Below are positions 25,952-35,521 of a stretch of DNA of 64,000 nt, piece after piece. A program made the position numbers and the translations under genes. Every line of letters begins with the position of its first letter. Position 1 is the first letter of the stretch. Under the pieces are notes generated by a model. The model was not told the origin of the DNA. It worked only from the letters and a program-made list of their open reading frames with translations, and made no database searches. Source of the stretch: Chondromyces crocatus (GTDB lineage Bacteria; Myxococcota_A; Polyangia; Polyangiales; Polyangiaceae); assembly GCF_001189295.1 (NCBI RefSeq), contig NZ_CP012159.1, positions 8,115,001 through 8,179,000 on the forward strand, given 5' to 3'.

Positions 25952-27643
25952 ATGGGTCTTCGTGATCGGCTTGATGTAGCTTCGCCGCGCTGGTTCTCGC
26001 GCCTGCGCACGAGCGCGCTGCTCGTGGCGCTCGCCACGCCGGCGTGCACCGGGATCTTCGGCGATCCCGACAAGGTCCCCGGCCCGAAGGGCAACGAGGG
26101 GGTCGAGTCGCTGAACGCGCGCAGCCAGTTCCCTCGGCTCAGCCACGCGCAGTGGGAGAACACCACGCGCGATCTGCTGCGCCTCGACGCGCGGACAGGG
26201 ATGTCGGCGTCGTTCACGCGCGACCCGCTGGGCGGCGTCTTCGACAACAACGAGATCGTTCTCCAGGTGACACCTGGGCTGTGGAGCGACTACCAGGTCG
26301 CGGCCGAGGAGCTGTCGGCGCTGGTCACCTCGTCGTCCGAGCTTCTCGGGCGGATCGTACCAGCCGACACGGGCGGCGATCAGGAGGCGCGGGTCCGGGA
26401 GTTCGTCACGTCGTTCGGTCTGCGCGCGTTCCGTCGCCCGCTCACGGACGTCGAGGTGGGCCGGTTCCTCGCACTGTACCGGAGCGCGCCGGAGGTGCTC
26501 ACCGACACGGATCCGTTCGTCGGCGGGATGCAGCTCGTGCTCCAAGCGTTCCTGCAGTCGCCGTTCTTCGTGTACCGGGTGAACGCCGGCGGGACGCCGC
26601 GACCGGACGGGTTGATCCCGCTGACCGGCTACGAGATCGCGACGAACCTGTCGTATTTCCTGTGGAACACCATGCCCGACGACACGCTGCTCGAGGCGGC
26701 GACGTCCGGGGAGCTGAGCACGCCCGAGGGCGTGCACGCCTACGCCAAGCAGATGCTGGAGGATCCGCGGGCGCACGAGGTGGTGGGCTCGTTCCACGGG
26801 CAGCTCTACAAGTTCGAGCACTACCTGGATCTCGCGAAGGACCCGGAGCTGTTCCCGAACTTCACCCCCGAGATGGGCGAGGACATGGCGCGCGAGGCGG
26901 AGATGTTCGTCGAGCACGTGGTGTTCTCCCAGAACGGGAGCCTCGCGGACCTGTTCACCTCCCGGACGGCCTTCGTGAACGATCGTCTCGCCGAGGTGTA
27001 TGGCCTCGAGGGCGACCACTCGGAGGAGTTCAAGCAGGTGACGCTCGACCCGGCGCAGCGCTCGGGACTCCTGACCCGCATCGGCTTCCTCGCGTCGAAC
27101 GCGACGGCGCGGCAGCCGGACACGATCCACCGAGGCGTTTTCGTGAACCTGCGCCTCCTCTGCTCGAAGCTGCCGTCGCCGCCGAACAACGTGGAGGCCC
27201 TGCCGGCGAGCACCGAGGGCACGAACCGCGACCGGGTGGACGCGCACACCGGGAAGGGCACCTGCGGCGCGGCGTGCCACGCCACGATGATCAACCCGAT
27301 CGGCTTCGCGTTCGAGAACTACGACGCGCTCGGTCAGTGGCGCACCATGGACAACAGCCTGCCGATCGATGCGGCCGACGAGTTCCACTTCGCCAGCGGC
27401 GCCCAGCGCTTCGAGAACGGCGTCGAGCTCAGCCAGGTCATCGCCGAGAGCGACGAGGCCCACAGCTGCTACGCGAAGCACTGGCTCCAGTTCGGGCTCG
27501 GCCGCGACACGACGGACGCGGACGCGCCCTTGCTCGTGAAGATCGCCGAGTCGTCGCGCGGAGGCGCTCCGGTGAAGGAGCTGATCCTCGATCTCGTCGC
27601 GTCCGATGCCTTCCTTACTCGCTCGCCCGTGGAGGCCCCATGA
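25952..27643 (+). CDS. DUF1592/DUF1588-type secreted protein
   Basis: A 563-residue protein with the domain series of planctomycete and myxobacterial outer-surface proteins: DUF1587-like (FPRLSHAQWENTTRDLL), DUF1595, DUF1592 (LIPLTGYEIATNLSYFLWNT), DUF1588 (GTCGAACHATMINPIGFAFE) and DUF1585 at the end. The CGAACH cysteine motif resembles, but is not, a c-type haem site (CxxCH). An N-terminal hydrophobic segment ending in TPACTG suggests a lipoprotein. Function of the family is unknown. Its stop overlaps the start of the DUF1552 gene by four bases, the usual pairing. Confidence 0.9.
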   Translation: MGLRDRLDVASPRWFSRLRTSALLVALATPACTGIFGDPDKVPGPKGNEGVESLNARSQFPRLSHAQWENTTRDLLRLDARTGMSASFTRDPLGGVFDNNEIVLQVTPGLWSDYQVAAEELSALVTSSSELLGRIVPADTGGDQEARVREFVTSFGLRAFRRPLTDVEVGRFLALYRSAPEVLTDTDPFVGGMQLVLQAFLQSPFFVYRVNAGGTPRPDGLIPLTGYEIATNLSYFLWNTMPDDTLLEAATSGELSTPEGVHAYAKQMLEDPRAHEVVGSFHGQLYKFEHYLDLAKDPELFPNFTPEMGEDMAREAEMFVEHVVFSQNGSLADLFTSRTAFVNDRLAEVYGLEGDHSEEFKQVTLDPAQRSGLLTRIGFLASNATARQPDTIHRGVFVNLRLLCSKLPSPPNNVEALPASTEGTNRDRVDAHTGKGTCGAACHATMINPIGFAFENYDALGQWRTMDNSLPIDAADEFHFASGAQRFENGVELSQVIAESDEAHSCYAKHWLQFGLGRDTTDADAPLLVKIAESSRGGAPVKELILDLVASDAFLTRSPVEAP

Positions 27644-29019
27644 TCAACCGACGTCGTTTCCTTCGCGGTCTGTTCGGAGTCAGCATCGCGATTCCGTTCC
27701 TCGAGAGCGTGGCGCCTCGCAAGGCAGAGGCCGGGCCGGGCGACATTCCGCCGTTCGCGATTTTCATGCGCCAAGCCAACGGTGTCGTGCAGAGGACGAA
27801 CGACGAGCCGGAGCTGTTCTGGCCGAGCGCCCTCGGGCCCCTGACCGTCGCGTCGATGACGGCCGACGGGGAGCGCGCCGTGAGCGAGCTCAAGGACTAC
27901 GCGGAGAAGCTGACCCTCGTCCGGGGTGTGAACTTCGCGTTCCCGGGCAACGGGTGCGGCCACTCGGGCGGCGGCAACCAGTGCCTGACCGCGGCGCGGG
28001 TGTCCGACGATCCTTCCGGGAACGCGTCGCTCTCGATGGGCGAATCCATCGACAACCGGATCGCGCGCGAGCTGAACACCCCCGGCGTCGAGCCGCTCAC
28101 GCTCTATGCCGGCAAGATGAACGGCTACATCGACGAGGTGATGTCGTACCGCGGGCCCAGGCAGCTCCGCGCTGCCGAACGGAACCCGTACAACGCGTAC
28201 ATGGCGCTGTTCGGGTTGTCCCAGCTCGAGCCCGAGGTGCTGAAGCGTCTGGCGGCCCAGCGGACCAGCGTCAACGACCTGGTGCGCGAGCAGATGAACA
28301 CGCTCCTCAAGAGCACGGCGCTGAGCAAGAACGACCAGCAGAAGCTCGACATGCACTTCCAGTCCATCCGCGATCTGGAAGTGACCATGAGCTGCCAGCT
28401 CCCCGACCCGACCGTGCTCGAGATGGAAGCGATCTCGGGCAGCGCCGGCGCGAACGACAACGTGGAGGCCGTGGCGCGGATGCAGATGGACATCATCGCG
28501 CTGGCGATGGCCTGCGGCGTGACCCGCGCGGCGACGCTCCAGATCGGCGACGGTAACGACAGCACCGAGTACACGATCGACGGGGTGCGTCAGAAGAGCT
28601 TCCACAAGATCTCGCACCGCATCGACAGCGACGGCGACTCGGGGCCGCCCATCGAGGGCGCGATGATGCTGCACCACAAGATCGACCGCATCCACGGACG
28701 GCTGTTCAAGCACCTCCTGGACCGGCTGTCGGCGTACGAGTTCGGCAGCGGGAAGCTGCTCGACTACGGCGTGGCCGTGTGGCTGAACGATCTGGCGAAC
28801 AAGTACCACTCGTACACGAACGTGCCCTACGTGCTCGCGGGCAGCGCGAACGGCTTCCTGAAGACGGGCCACTACATCGACGCGGGTAACGTCGCGAACA
28901 ACCGGCTGCTGAGCACGATCGGCGCGGCCGTGGGCTGCCTCAACGAAGAAGGTGCGCCGCTCGACAACTTCGGAGACTCGAGCCTCCCGCGAGGGCACAT
29001 CAGCGAGATGCTGGGCTGA
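27640..29019 (+). CDS. DUF1552 protein with Tat-type signal
   Basis: A 459-residue DUF1552 protein. The N-terminus MINRRRFLRGLFGVSIAIPF has a twin-arginine signal. The body has family motifs: GNGCGHSGGGNQCLTAARVS, a SMGESIDNRIA segment, and ISHRIDSDGD followed by a HHKIDRIHGRLFKHLLDRL helix. The fold is thought to be alkaline-phosphatase or sulfatase-like, but no activity is known. The start overlaps the previous stop (ATGA) with a GGAGG ribosome site at 27631, so the two are translationally coupled. Confidence 0.92.
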   Translation: MINRRRFLRGLFGVSIAIPFLESVAPRKAEAGPGDIPPFAIFMRQANGVVQRTNDEPELFWPSALGPLTVASMTADGERAVSELKDYAEKLTLVRGVNFAFPGNGCGHSGGGNQCLTAARVSDDPSGNASLSMGESIDNRIARELNTPGVEPLTLYAGKMNGYIDEVMSYRGPRQLRAAERNPYNAYMALFGLSQLEPEVLKRLAAQRTSVNDLVREQMNTLLKSTALSKNDQQKLDMHFQSIRDLEVTMSCQLPDPTVLEMEAISGSAGANDNVEAVARMQMDIIALAMACGVTRAATLQIGDGNDSTEYTIDGVRQKSFHKISHRIDSDGDSGPPIEGAMMLHHKIDRIHGRLFKHLLDRLSAYEFGSGKLLDYGVAVWLNDLANKYHSYTNVPYVLAGSANGFLKTGHYIDAGNVANNRLLSTIGAAVGCLNEEGAPLDNFGDSSLPRGHISEMLG

Positions 29020-29045
29020 CCATGCCACACCGAAGGGGAGGGGCC

Positions 29046-30296
29046 ATGAAGGGCGTCGCCGGGGGACTCTCGGTGGCGCTCGCGCTGGTGGTCGCGGCGT
29101 GCAGCAGCGACGTCGACCCGCCGGGGACACCAGGAGGCACGGGCGGGGGGGGAACTGGCGGCACCGGCGGCTCGGATGGGGGGGCCGGCGGCGCGGCGGG
29201 TTCGTGCGTCGATGCGCCCCCCGGAGACGACCTCTCCTTCGTCGCCGGAGGCACCTACGCGGCCGTTCCCCCGAGCACCGAGGTGAACGCGCTCGCCCTC
29301 GGTGATCTCGACGGCGATGGCCGTGTCGACCTCGTGTTCGGAGGGAACCCGAGCCCGACGGCGCAGGTGTGGCTCAACGGTGGCGACGGCACGTTCACCA
29401 GCCGCGGCGCGGTCCCCCTCGATGACTGGCCCAAGGCGCTGTACCTGGGCCGCCTGGACGCCGACGCAGGGCTCGACCTGGTGAGCATTTCCGAGTGCGC
29501 GGCCTCGGACTGCGCCTACCTCGAGGTACTCTCCGGCCTGGGCAACGGCACCTTCCTGACCGCGCAGAGGGCGATCGTGCCCGAGAGCCACATGGACGTG
29601 CTCCTCAGCCGGGCAGCAATCGGCGACGTCGATGGTGACGGGCGCGACGAGATCTACGCCACCGGAGAGTCGGAGCTCTACGCCTGGCTGGTGCGGCGGC
29701 AGATGAGCGGCATGCTGGAGGCCAGCGAGGTGCGCGCCTTCGACGCGGTGGTGCTGGCCGACTTCGACGGCGATGGCGCGCTCGACGTGGCGGGCACGAC
29801 GGCGGACGCGGATCTGTACGGCCTGCACGTGCATCTGAACGATGGCGACGGCACCTTCATCGTCCGCGCTCAGGTGGCCTCTCTGGCGCACCGGACACGC
29901 CACCTCGCGGCTGGCGATCTGAACGGCGACGGGCAGCAAGACCTCGTGACGATCGACGAGATGCAGACCCTGCAAGTGTGGATGGGCTCGGAGGATGGGA
30001 GCACGTTGACACCGAGCCAGTACGCGCTCGGAGCGGGACCGAACCGGTGGCCCGTGCTCGCCGACATCGATGGGGACTGCGATCAGGATCTGCTGCTCAC
30101 CAGCGGCTCCCGGGTGCAGATCCTGCTGAACCGGGCCGGGCTGCTCGTGGAGGGGCCCCAGATCGACGTGGGAGGCGAACCGAGCGCGCTCGCGGTGGTC
30201 GACGTCGATGGGGATGGTCGGCTCGACCTCGTGGTGGCCCGGCGCGATCTCGCCGATGTGCGCGTGTTCTTCAACCGCCATTCTGCTGCGCCCTGA
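29046..30296 (+). CDS. FG-GAP/VCBS repeat lipoprotein
   Basis: A 416-residue lipoprotein. The signal MKGVAGGLSVALALVVAAC leads to a Gly/Thr-rich linker. The rest is a seven-bladed FG-GAP propeller, each blade with a calcium loop of the DxDGDGxxD type: LGDLDGDGRVDLVFGG, IGDVDGDGRDEIYA, LADFDGDGALDVAG, AGDLNGDGQQDLVT, LADIDGDCDQDLLL and VVDVDGDGRLDLVV. Such propellers are extracellular ligand-binding or adhesion modules. The start at 29046 follows GGGGAGGGG and is preferred to the codon at 29022. It lies 26 bp after the DUF1552 gene and is probably in the same operon. Confidence 0.88.
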   Translation: MKGVAGGLSVALALVVAACSSDVDPPGTPGGTGGGGTGGTGGSDGGAGGAAGSCVDAPPGDDLSFVAGGTYAAVPPSTEVNALALGDLDGDGRVDLVFGGNPSPTAQVWLNGGDGTFTSRGAVPLDDWPKALYLGRLDADAGLDLVSISECAASDCAYLEVLSGLGNGTFLTAQRAIVPESHMDVLLSRAAIGDVDGDGRDEIYATGESELYAWLVRRQMSGMLEASEVRAFDAVVLADFDGDGALDVAGTTADADLYGLHVHLNDGDGTFIVRAQVASLAHRTRHLAAGDLNGDGQQDLVTIDEMQTLQVWMGSEDGSTLTPSQYALGAGPNRWPVLADIDGDCDQDLLLTSGSRVQILLNRAGLLVEGPQIDVGGEPSALAVVDVDGDGRLDLVVARRDLADVRVFFNRHSAAP

Positions 30297-30380
30297 TTCT
30301 CGCGTCCGAGGTGTGCGCGAATCGGGCGCGCCGCAGCGTCGAGGTCTGGTAACGCCTCGGTCGACGACTAGACTGCGCGC

Positions 30381-31418
30381 ATGCGTTTCCTACATGCTTT
30401 CGCGCTCGGTTTGCCCCTCGCCCTCCTCGCTGCGTGCGGAGGCGACGACGATGGCTCGTCGACCACGACCACGAGCACCACGAGCACCACGTCGACCTCG
30501 GGCGACGGCGGCAGCGGCGGTCAGGGAGGCCAGGGCGGTGGGACCGGGGGCAACGGAGGCCAGGGGGGTCAGGCCGGCGGGATGAGCTGGGAAGGGGTGA
30601 ACCCCATCGAGGACATCGACGCCGTCAGCATCGTGTCGCAAGGCCACAGCTTCACCGAGGGGACCTGCTGGTTCCCCGCGGAGTCCGTGCTGCGGTTCAC
30701 CGACATTCCGAACAGCCGCATCCACCAGGTCTCGGCGGGTGGTGACGTGACGGTGTGGCGCGAGCCCTCGGGGCAGACCAACGGCCTGGCGCTCACGCCG
30801 AACGGCGAGGTGATCGCTTGCGAGCATGCGAACCGGCGGGTCACCCGCACGTTGGCCGACGGCACCGTGGAGGTCGTCGCGGAGCGCTACCAGAACAACC
30901 GCTTCAACTCGCCCAACGACGCCATCGTGCGGAGCGACGGGACGATCTACTTCACCGATCCGACCTACGGTCTCGGAGGCGCGCCGCAGGAGATCAATTT
31001 CAGGGGCGTGTTCCGGGTGGCGCTCGACGGGACGGTGAGCGTGGTGAGCAACGCTTTCACCCAGCCGAATGGGATCGCGCTCTCGCCGGACGAGAAGACG
31101 CTCTACGTGACGGACTCGCAGATCGGTGAGCTGCACCGGTTCCCCGTCGAGGAGGATGGGTCGACGGGACCTGGAGAGCGGATGCTGGACGGGATCGCGG
31201 GCCCGGACGGGATGGCCGTGGACGACGGGGGCAACCTGTACCTGACCACCGGCAACGGGGTGCTGGTGCTCCAGGCCGATGGGACGACCTGGGGGACGAT
31301 CCCGGTCCCGCAGCAGCCGTCGAACTGCGCGTTCGGCGACGCGGACCGGAGGACGCTCTACATCAGCGCCCGCACCTCCGTGTACAAGGTCCGGCTGGGC
31401 ATCCCCGGAAAGCCCTGA
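30381..31418 (+). CDS. SMP-30/gluconolactonase-like lipoprotein
   Basis: A 345-residue lipoprotein with lipobox LLAAC and a long Ser/Thr/Gly linker (residues about 25-65). The remainder is a six-bladed SMP-30 propeller: a metal-ligand Glu in FTEGTCWF, Asn in NNRFNSPNDAIV, Asn in FTQPNGIALS and Asp in GPDGMAVDDGGNLYL. These match the divalent-metal site of gluconolactonase and related lactonases. The likely reaction is hydrolysis of a sugar lactone or other ester at the cell surface; the substrate is not known. It follows the FG-GAP gene after 84 bp. Confidence 0.88.
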   Translation: MRFLHAFALGLPLALLAACGGDDDGSSTTTTSTTSTTSTSGDGGSGGQGGQGGGTGGNGGQGGQAGGMSWEGVNPIEDIDAVSIVSQGHSFTEGTCWFPAESVLRFTDIPNSRIHQVSAGGDVTVWREPSGQTNGLALTPNGEVIACEHANRRVTRTLADGTVEVVAERYQNNRFNSPNDAIVRSDGTIYFTDPTYGLGGAPQEINFRGVFRVALDGTVSVVSNAFTQPNGIALSPDEKTLYVTDSQIGELHRFPVEEDGSTGPGERMLDGIAGPDGMAVDDGGNLYLTTGNGVLVLQADGTTWGTIPVPQQPSNCAFGDADRRTLYISARTSVYKVRLGIPGKP

Positions 31419-31444
31419 GGCGCGACGGCGACCCGGGGGGGCGC

Positions 31445-33109
31445 CTACCGCGATTCGTCCGCCGCGACGGCCGCCGACCAGGGGGACATGACGTCGGTGA
31501 TGCCCGCGAGGGTGCTCTCCTCGCGCCGGATGACGTTCGGCGCAGCGAAGCGCTCGGGGGCGGTGACGTGCTCCACGACGTCGAGCGTACCGTCGGCGGC
31601 GAGTCCCTCCAGCACGTCGGGCGGCAGCCGGCGGTCGGCGCTGACGAGATCGGGGCCCATGACGTCGAGGCGGGGAGCATGGGCGACGTCTTCCAGGGTC
31701 ATGCCGAAGTCGAGGGCGAAGGCGAGCACCTGGTAGACGCTGGCGAGGATGCGGCGGCCGCCCGAGGAACCCGCCGCGAGCAGGGGGCCCGCGGTGTCGT
31801 TCGCGGAGACGGTGACCGGGCACATGTTGCTGAGCGGGCGCGCGCCAGGGCGGATGGCGTTCGGGCTGCCCGGGGTCGGGTCGAACCACATGACGCCGTT
31901 GTTCATCAGCACGCCGGTGCGGGGGAGCACGACGCGGCTGCCCATGGAGGACAGCAGGGTGCTCGTGAGGGCGATCATCGTCCCTTCGCCGTCCGCCACG
32001 GTGAGGTGGGTGGTGCAGGTGCCCGGCGGTTCGAGCGTCCGGGTGCCCTGGGGCGAGCCAGGGGCGCCCGTGGCGGTGGGATCGGTGCCGGGTGGGGCGC
32101 TGGCGCCGAGGCCGGCCAGACGGGCCGCGTAGGCGCCCCGCAGGGCCTGGGCGAGGGCACGGAACCAGGGGGCATCCGGGGCGGCGCCGAGGGGGGCGTC
32201 GCGCATGGCCTCCACGACGCGGGCGAGGGTCGGCGAGGCGGTGAGGCCACCGGCGGTGTGGAGGGTATAGCGACCACGCCAGTCGAGGCGCGTCGCGGGG
32301 TAGAGCGAGGCCCGGCACTGCGCGAGATCGTCGGCGGTGATCAAGCCGCCCAGCGCGCGGATGTCGGCGATGAGGTCCGCTGCGACGCCGCCTTCGTAGA
32401 AGTCGCGCAGGCCGCTCCGGGCGAGCCGCTCGAAGGTCTCGGCGAGGTGGCCGAGCCGGAAGAACTGGAGCCCGCCCTGGTAGGGCGGGACGGGCGGCAG
32501 GCCGTCGGGGAGGTAGATGCGGGCACTCTCGGGGTAGAGGCGGAGCATGCTGGCCTGTGCGGCGATCTTCAGGGTGGCGAGCCAGTCCTGGGGCAGGCCA
32601 CGCCGGGCCAGGGCGATGGCCGGGCCGAGCAGGTCGCTGACCGGCATGCCGCTGCCGAAGCGCTCACGCAGGAGGTCGTAGCCGGCGACCGCGGACGGGG
32701 TGACGAAGGACAGGGGGCCGTGGATGTTGCGGTCCCCCTCGACCTCGGGCCAGGTGAACAGATCGCGCTTCATGCGCCCGGTCAGCGGGAACGCGGAGGG
32801 GTCGACGCCTCCTGGTGCGACGGGTCCGAAGTCGACCACCTGGGCCTCGGCCTCCCCGGTGCGGTGGACGACCGCGAAGCCGATGCCGCCGATGCCGCTG
32901 CTCCAGGGCTCGACGGCCGAGAGCGCGAACGCGGCGGCGACGGCCGCGTCGGCCGCGTTGCCGCCAGCCTCCAGGACCTTCGCCCCCACCTCGGCCGCCG
33001 CGCGGGACTGGGACGCGCAGACGCCGCGACGACCGCGCGCCGCGGGCTTCTCGACGTGCCAGGTCTGCGTGACGTGAGGGCTGGGCTGGTAGTCGGAGAG
33101 ATGGGACAT
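31445..33109 (-). CDS. Gamma-glutamyltransferase-family N-terminal nucleophile hydrolase
   Basis: A 554-residue protein of the GGT family, which self-cleaves to a large and a small chain. The N-terminal part has GVCASQSRAAAEVGAKVLEA and GGNAADAAVAAAFALSAVEP. The predicted nucleophile is Thr366 in CTTHLTV. The small chain carries GVLMNNGVMWFDPTPG and ARPLSNMCPV, the substrate-binding loop region. Unlike E. coli GGT there is no signal peptide, so it may be cytoplasmic or belong to the acylase-like branch. The start at 33109 is chosen over one at 33172 because homology begins there. Confidence 0.9.
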   Translation of the reverse strand: MSHLSDYQPSPHVTQTWHVEKPAARGRRGVCASQSRAAAEVGAKVLEAGGNAADAAVAAAFALSAVEPWSSGIGGIGFAVVHRTGEAEAQVVDFGPVAPGGVDPSAFPLTGRMKRDLFTWPEVEGDRNIHGPLSFVTPSAVAGYDLLRERFGSGMPVSDLLGPAIALARRGLPQDWLATLKIAAQASMLRLYPESARIYLPDGLPPVPPYQGGLQFFRLGHLAETFERLARSGLRDFYEGGVAADLIADIRALGGLITADDLAQCRASLYPATRLDWRGRYTLHTAGGLTASPTLARVVEAMRDAPLGAAPDAPWFRALAQALRGAYAARLAGLGASAPPGTDPTATGAPGSPQGTRTLEPPGTCTTHLTVADGEGTMIALTSTLLSSMGSRVVLPRTGVLMNNGVMWFDPTPGSPNAIRPGARPLSNMCPVTVSANDTAGPLLAAGSSGGRRILASVYQVLAFALDFGMTLEDVAHAPRLDVMGPDLVSADRRLPPDVLEGLAADGTLDVVEHVTAPERFAAPNVIRREESTLAGITDVMSPWSAAVAADESR

Positions 33110-33210
33110 GGTGGCTCGTGCAGGGCTCGTGGTGCGTCGGGAGAGGACGGGAGCCTCTTCCCAAACGCCCACGAAGACAACCCCGCAGCCACCCGGAGGG
33201 GGCCGTCAGG

Positions 33211-33624
33211 TCACTGCACGATGGCCATCTCGTAGGCGTTGTGCGGGTTGTACTTCACGGTGATGACGTCGCCCACGCGAGGGATGGCGATCTTCGAGAC
33301 GGCCGTGCGGAGCTGCATCTGGAACGGCTGCTGCCCCTCGGGGTACACGTCGAGCATCAGGTCGACGACGGGGTTGAAGTTGATCAGGGTACCCGTGTCC
33401 TGGATGTGACGCACCGTGGCGCGCGCCGGGACGCCCGTGGCGAGGATCCGCTGCTGCATGTCGGCCTGGTTCAGGTGCGCCTGGGCTTGCTCGATCCCAG
33501 CGTTCATCTGGTTGGCGGCGCTCTTGCCCATGAAGAGGCGCGTGAGCCATCCCATGAACCCTTTGCCCTGAACCAGATTCTGCGCCTGCTGCAAGTTCGC
33601 TCGCGGATCTCTGTACTGCGTCAT
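33211..33624 (-). CDS. Conserved small protein with C-terminal beta domain
   Basis: A 137-residue protein. Residues 1-50 are helical, with a short hydrophobic stretch (FMGWLTRLFMG) and a Gln-rich helix. Residues 60-137 form a beta domain: ATGVPARATVRHIQDTGTLI, VVDLMLDVYPEG and VGDVITVKYNPHNAYEMAIV. This second domain resembles DUF3592-like or OB-type beta barrels seen in actinobacterial and myxobacterial proteins. Role unknown. It begins 102 bp upstream of the GGT-like gene on the same strand. Confidence 0.75.
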   Translation of the reverse strand: MTQYRDPRANLQQAQNLVQGKGFMGWLTRLFMGKSAANQMNAGIEQAQAHLNQADMQQRILATGVPARATVRHIQDTGTLINFNPVVDLMLDVYPEGQQPFQMQLRTAVSKIAIPRVGDVITVKYNPHNAYEMAIVQ

Positions 33625-33682
33625 GGCCGGTCTCCTGGGAAGCGCTCCGTCGGAACGAATGACGAAGGCACTACGTTGAAGG

Positions 33683-33712
33683 TAAAAACCTGCCGGGAGG
33701 GTAGCCCGCCGA
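33683..33712 (-). terminator. Weak candidate terminator after GH5 gene
   Basis: On the minus strand, CGGG and CCCG can pair around a seven-base loop, and five T residues follow a few bases later (complement of 33684-33688). It lies about 160 bases after the GH5 stop. The stem is short, so confidence is low. Confidence 0.28.
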
Positions 33713-33868
33713 AGAGAGAGGCGCGATCCGAATCCACTTCACACGACCCCAGGGAGCGCGCATGTTTTGCGTGGGGACGCAGCCTGCGCCCCGCAGCGGC
33801 ACGCATGAACGACGTGCGCAGCGCTCGTCATCGTGACGCACTCGCACGACTGCACGAGCCGCGTCGTT

Positions 33869-35236
33869 TCAGCCAGGCCAGGGCTGCGAGGAGAACGTTC
33901 CCACCCCGCCCTGGTCGTCGGTCGCGGTGAAGATCACCTGGGTGCCGGCGGGTACGGCGCTCGGCGGGCTGATGGCCCACTCGCCCCAGGACTGGAGCAC
34001 GAGCGGGTAGGTCGCGTTACCGACCTTCGCGGTGACGCTGGTGATGACGCGACCCGGATTGGACACGGCCACCTGGATCCACCAGGGGTTGATGTTCGGC
34101 GAGACCGAGAACTGGAACAGGGGCGAGGGGGTCGGCTCTTCGTCGTCATCGTCGCCACCTCCCGGATTCCCGCTCCCATCGAGGAGCTTCTGCTTCACGA
34201 ACGCACCCGACGTGGTGAGCTCGGAGCCGATCCAGGGGCCGGTCGTGTTGGCGTGCGGGAGGAGCGCCGAGGCCGTCTCCTGCTTGCGGTTCAGCGACCA
34301 GTTCGCCCAGCTCAGCTTGTTGGTGTTCATGTAGTCGATCCACACCTGCGACTCGGCGAGGTTCAGCCCGCCGTTGCCGGAGGCGTCGCACGTGCCCCAC
34401 TCGGTGACGAAGAGGGCGACGCCCTTGTTCAAGGCGTAGGTCGCCTTCTGTCGGAGGCTGCTCCCGTGGGTTCCCGCGTAGAAGTGCAGGGTGTAGGCGA
34501 TGTTCGCGTACTGGGTGATGGGGTTGTCGGCGGCCAGGTTCACGTCCTGGGACCAGGTGGGGGTGCCGACCACGACCAGGTTGTTCGCGCCCTCGGCCCG
34601 GATGGCACCGATCACGGTCTCCGCATACGCCTTCACGTCGGTCCAGGCGTGGTAGTTCAGCGGCTCGTTGAAGATCTCGAAGATGACGTTCGGCGTGTTC
34701 CTGTAGGCGCGGGCCATCCTGCCGAAGAAATCGCGGGCCTGCTGGGTGTGCTGGTGGGCGGCGTGATCGTGCCAGTCGATGATGACGTAGATCCCCTTGG
34801 CGATCGCCGCGTCGACGACGGTCCTCACCCGGTTCTCCTCGGCCGTGGGATTCACGAGGTAGCCGTCCGGCTCCACGCCCAGCGCGGCGCGGACGAGGTT
34901 CGCGTTCCAGCCGTCGGCGAGCGTATTGACGACCGAGGCCTTGTAGAACTCATTGCCTGGTCCGCCGGTCTGACCCCACTGGCTCCAGAAGAGGCTCATG
35001 CCGCGAAGCTGGACGTCGCTCCCGTGCTGGTCCTTGATCCGGTTGCCGACGACCTGGAGCGCGCCGTGCTGCGAGACCGGCGTGGGGTTCGCTGCGAGCG
35101 CCACCTCGTCGACGAGCTCGGCGCTCTCGTCCGAGGACGCCACACAGCCCGCCAGCGTCGCCTGCAGAAACGCGAGACCGAGACCGATTTGCCATGCTGG
35201 AGTCGTCAACCCGTCGAGAAGCGAGCGCTCGTTCAT
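33869..35236 (-). CDS. GH5 endoglucanase-like lipoprotein
   Basis: A 455-residue glycoside hydrolase of family 5. The signal ends in a lipobox (LAGC) near residue 31. The (beta/alpha)8 barrel spans about 50-330. The acid/base Glu191 is in FEIFNEP and the nucleophile Glu279 is in FVTEWG; LRGMSLFWSQWG and IIDWHDHAAH are further family motifs. An acidic linker (GGGDDDDEEPTP) joins it to a C-terminal beta-sandwich of about 85 residues that may bind carbohydrate. It likely cleaves beta-1,4-glucans at the cell surface. AGGAGG precedes the start at 35236. A palindrome array lies 290-500 bp upstream. Confidence 0.92.
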   Translation of the reverse strand: MNERSLLDGLTTPAWQIGLGLAFLQATLAGCVASSDESAELVDEVALAANPTPVSQHGALQVVGNRIKDQHGSDVQLRGMSLFWSQWGQTGGPGNEFYKASVVNTLADGWNANLVRAALGVEPDGYLVNPTAEENRVRTVVDAAIAKGIYVIIDWHDHAAHQHTQQARDFFGRMARAYRNTPNVIFEIFNEPLNYHAWTDVKAYAETVIGAIRAEGANNLVVVGTPTWSQDVNLAADNPITQYANIAYTLHFYAGTHGSSLRQKATYALNKGVALFVTEWGTCDASGNGGLNLAESQVWIDYMNTNKLSWANWSLNRKQETASALLPHANTTGPWIGSELTTSGAFVKQKLLDGSGNPGGGDDDDEEPTPSPLFQFSVSPNINPWWIQVAVSNPGRVITSVTAKVGNATYPLVLQSWGEWAISPPSAVPAGTQVIFTATDDQGGVGTFSSQPWPG

Positions 35237-35521
35237 TCCGACCTCCTGGTGAATGGACACTGGATTCACCACTGAATCCCACATGGCCCTTGGCGCGACG
35301 ACGAGGGTGAACGCATGTCGTTCGCCATCGATGCAATTCGACGCGACGACGGGCACCGCGACATCACGTGCCCGCCAAACCTCTGCGGCGTCGCGGCCAG
35401 GGCAGGCAAGTCATAGCATGCGAAAAACGGATCTCCAACGAATGACACGCCGGCTCATCGAATGCGGCAGCGATGAATCTTTCGATTGAACGTCCTTCGA
35501 CGATCGCTCATTCGACCCATC

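Noticed and set aside
33128-33160. Hairpin GGGAGAGG/CCTCTTCCC between two minus-strand genes
   Set aside because: One arm has a bulge and no T-run follows; could be chance in high-GC sequence.
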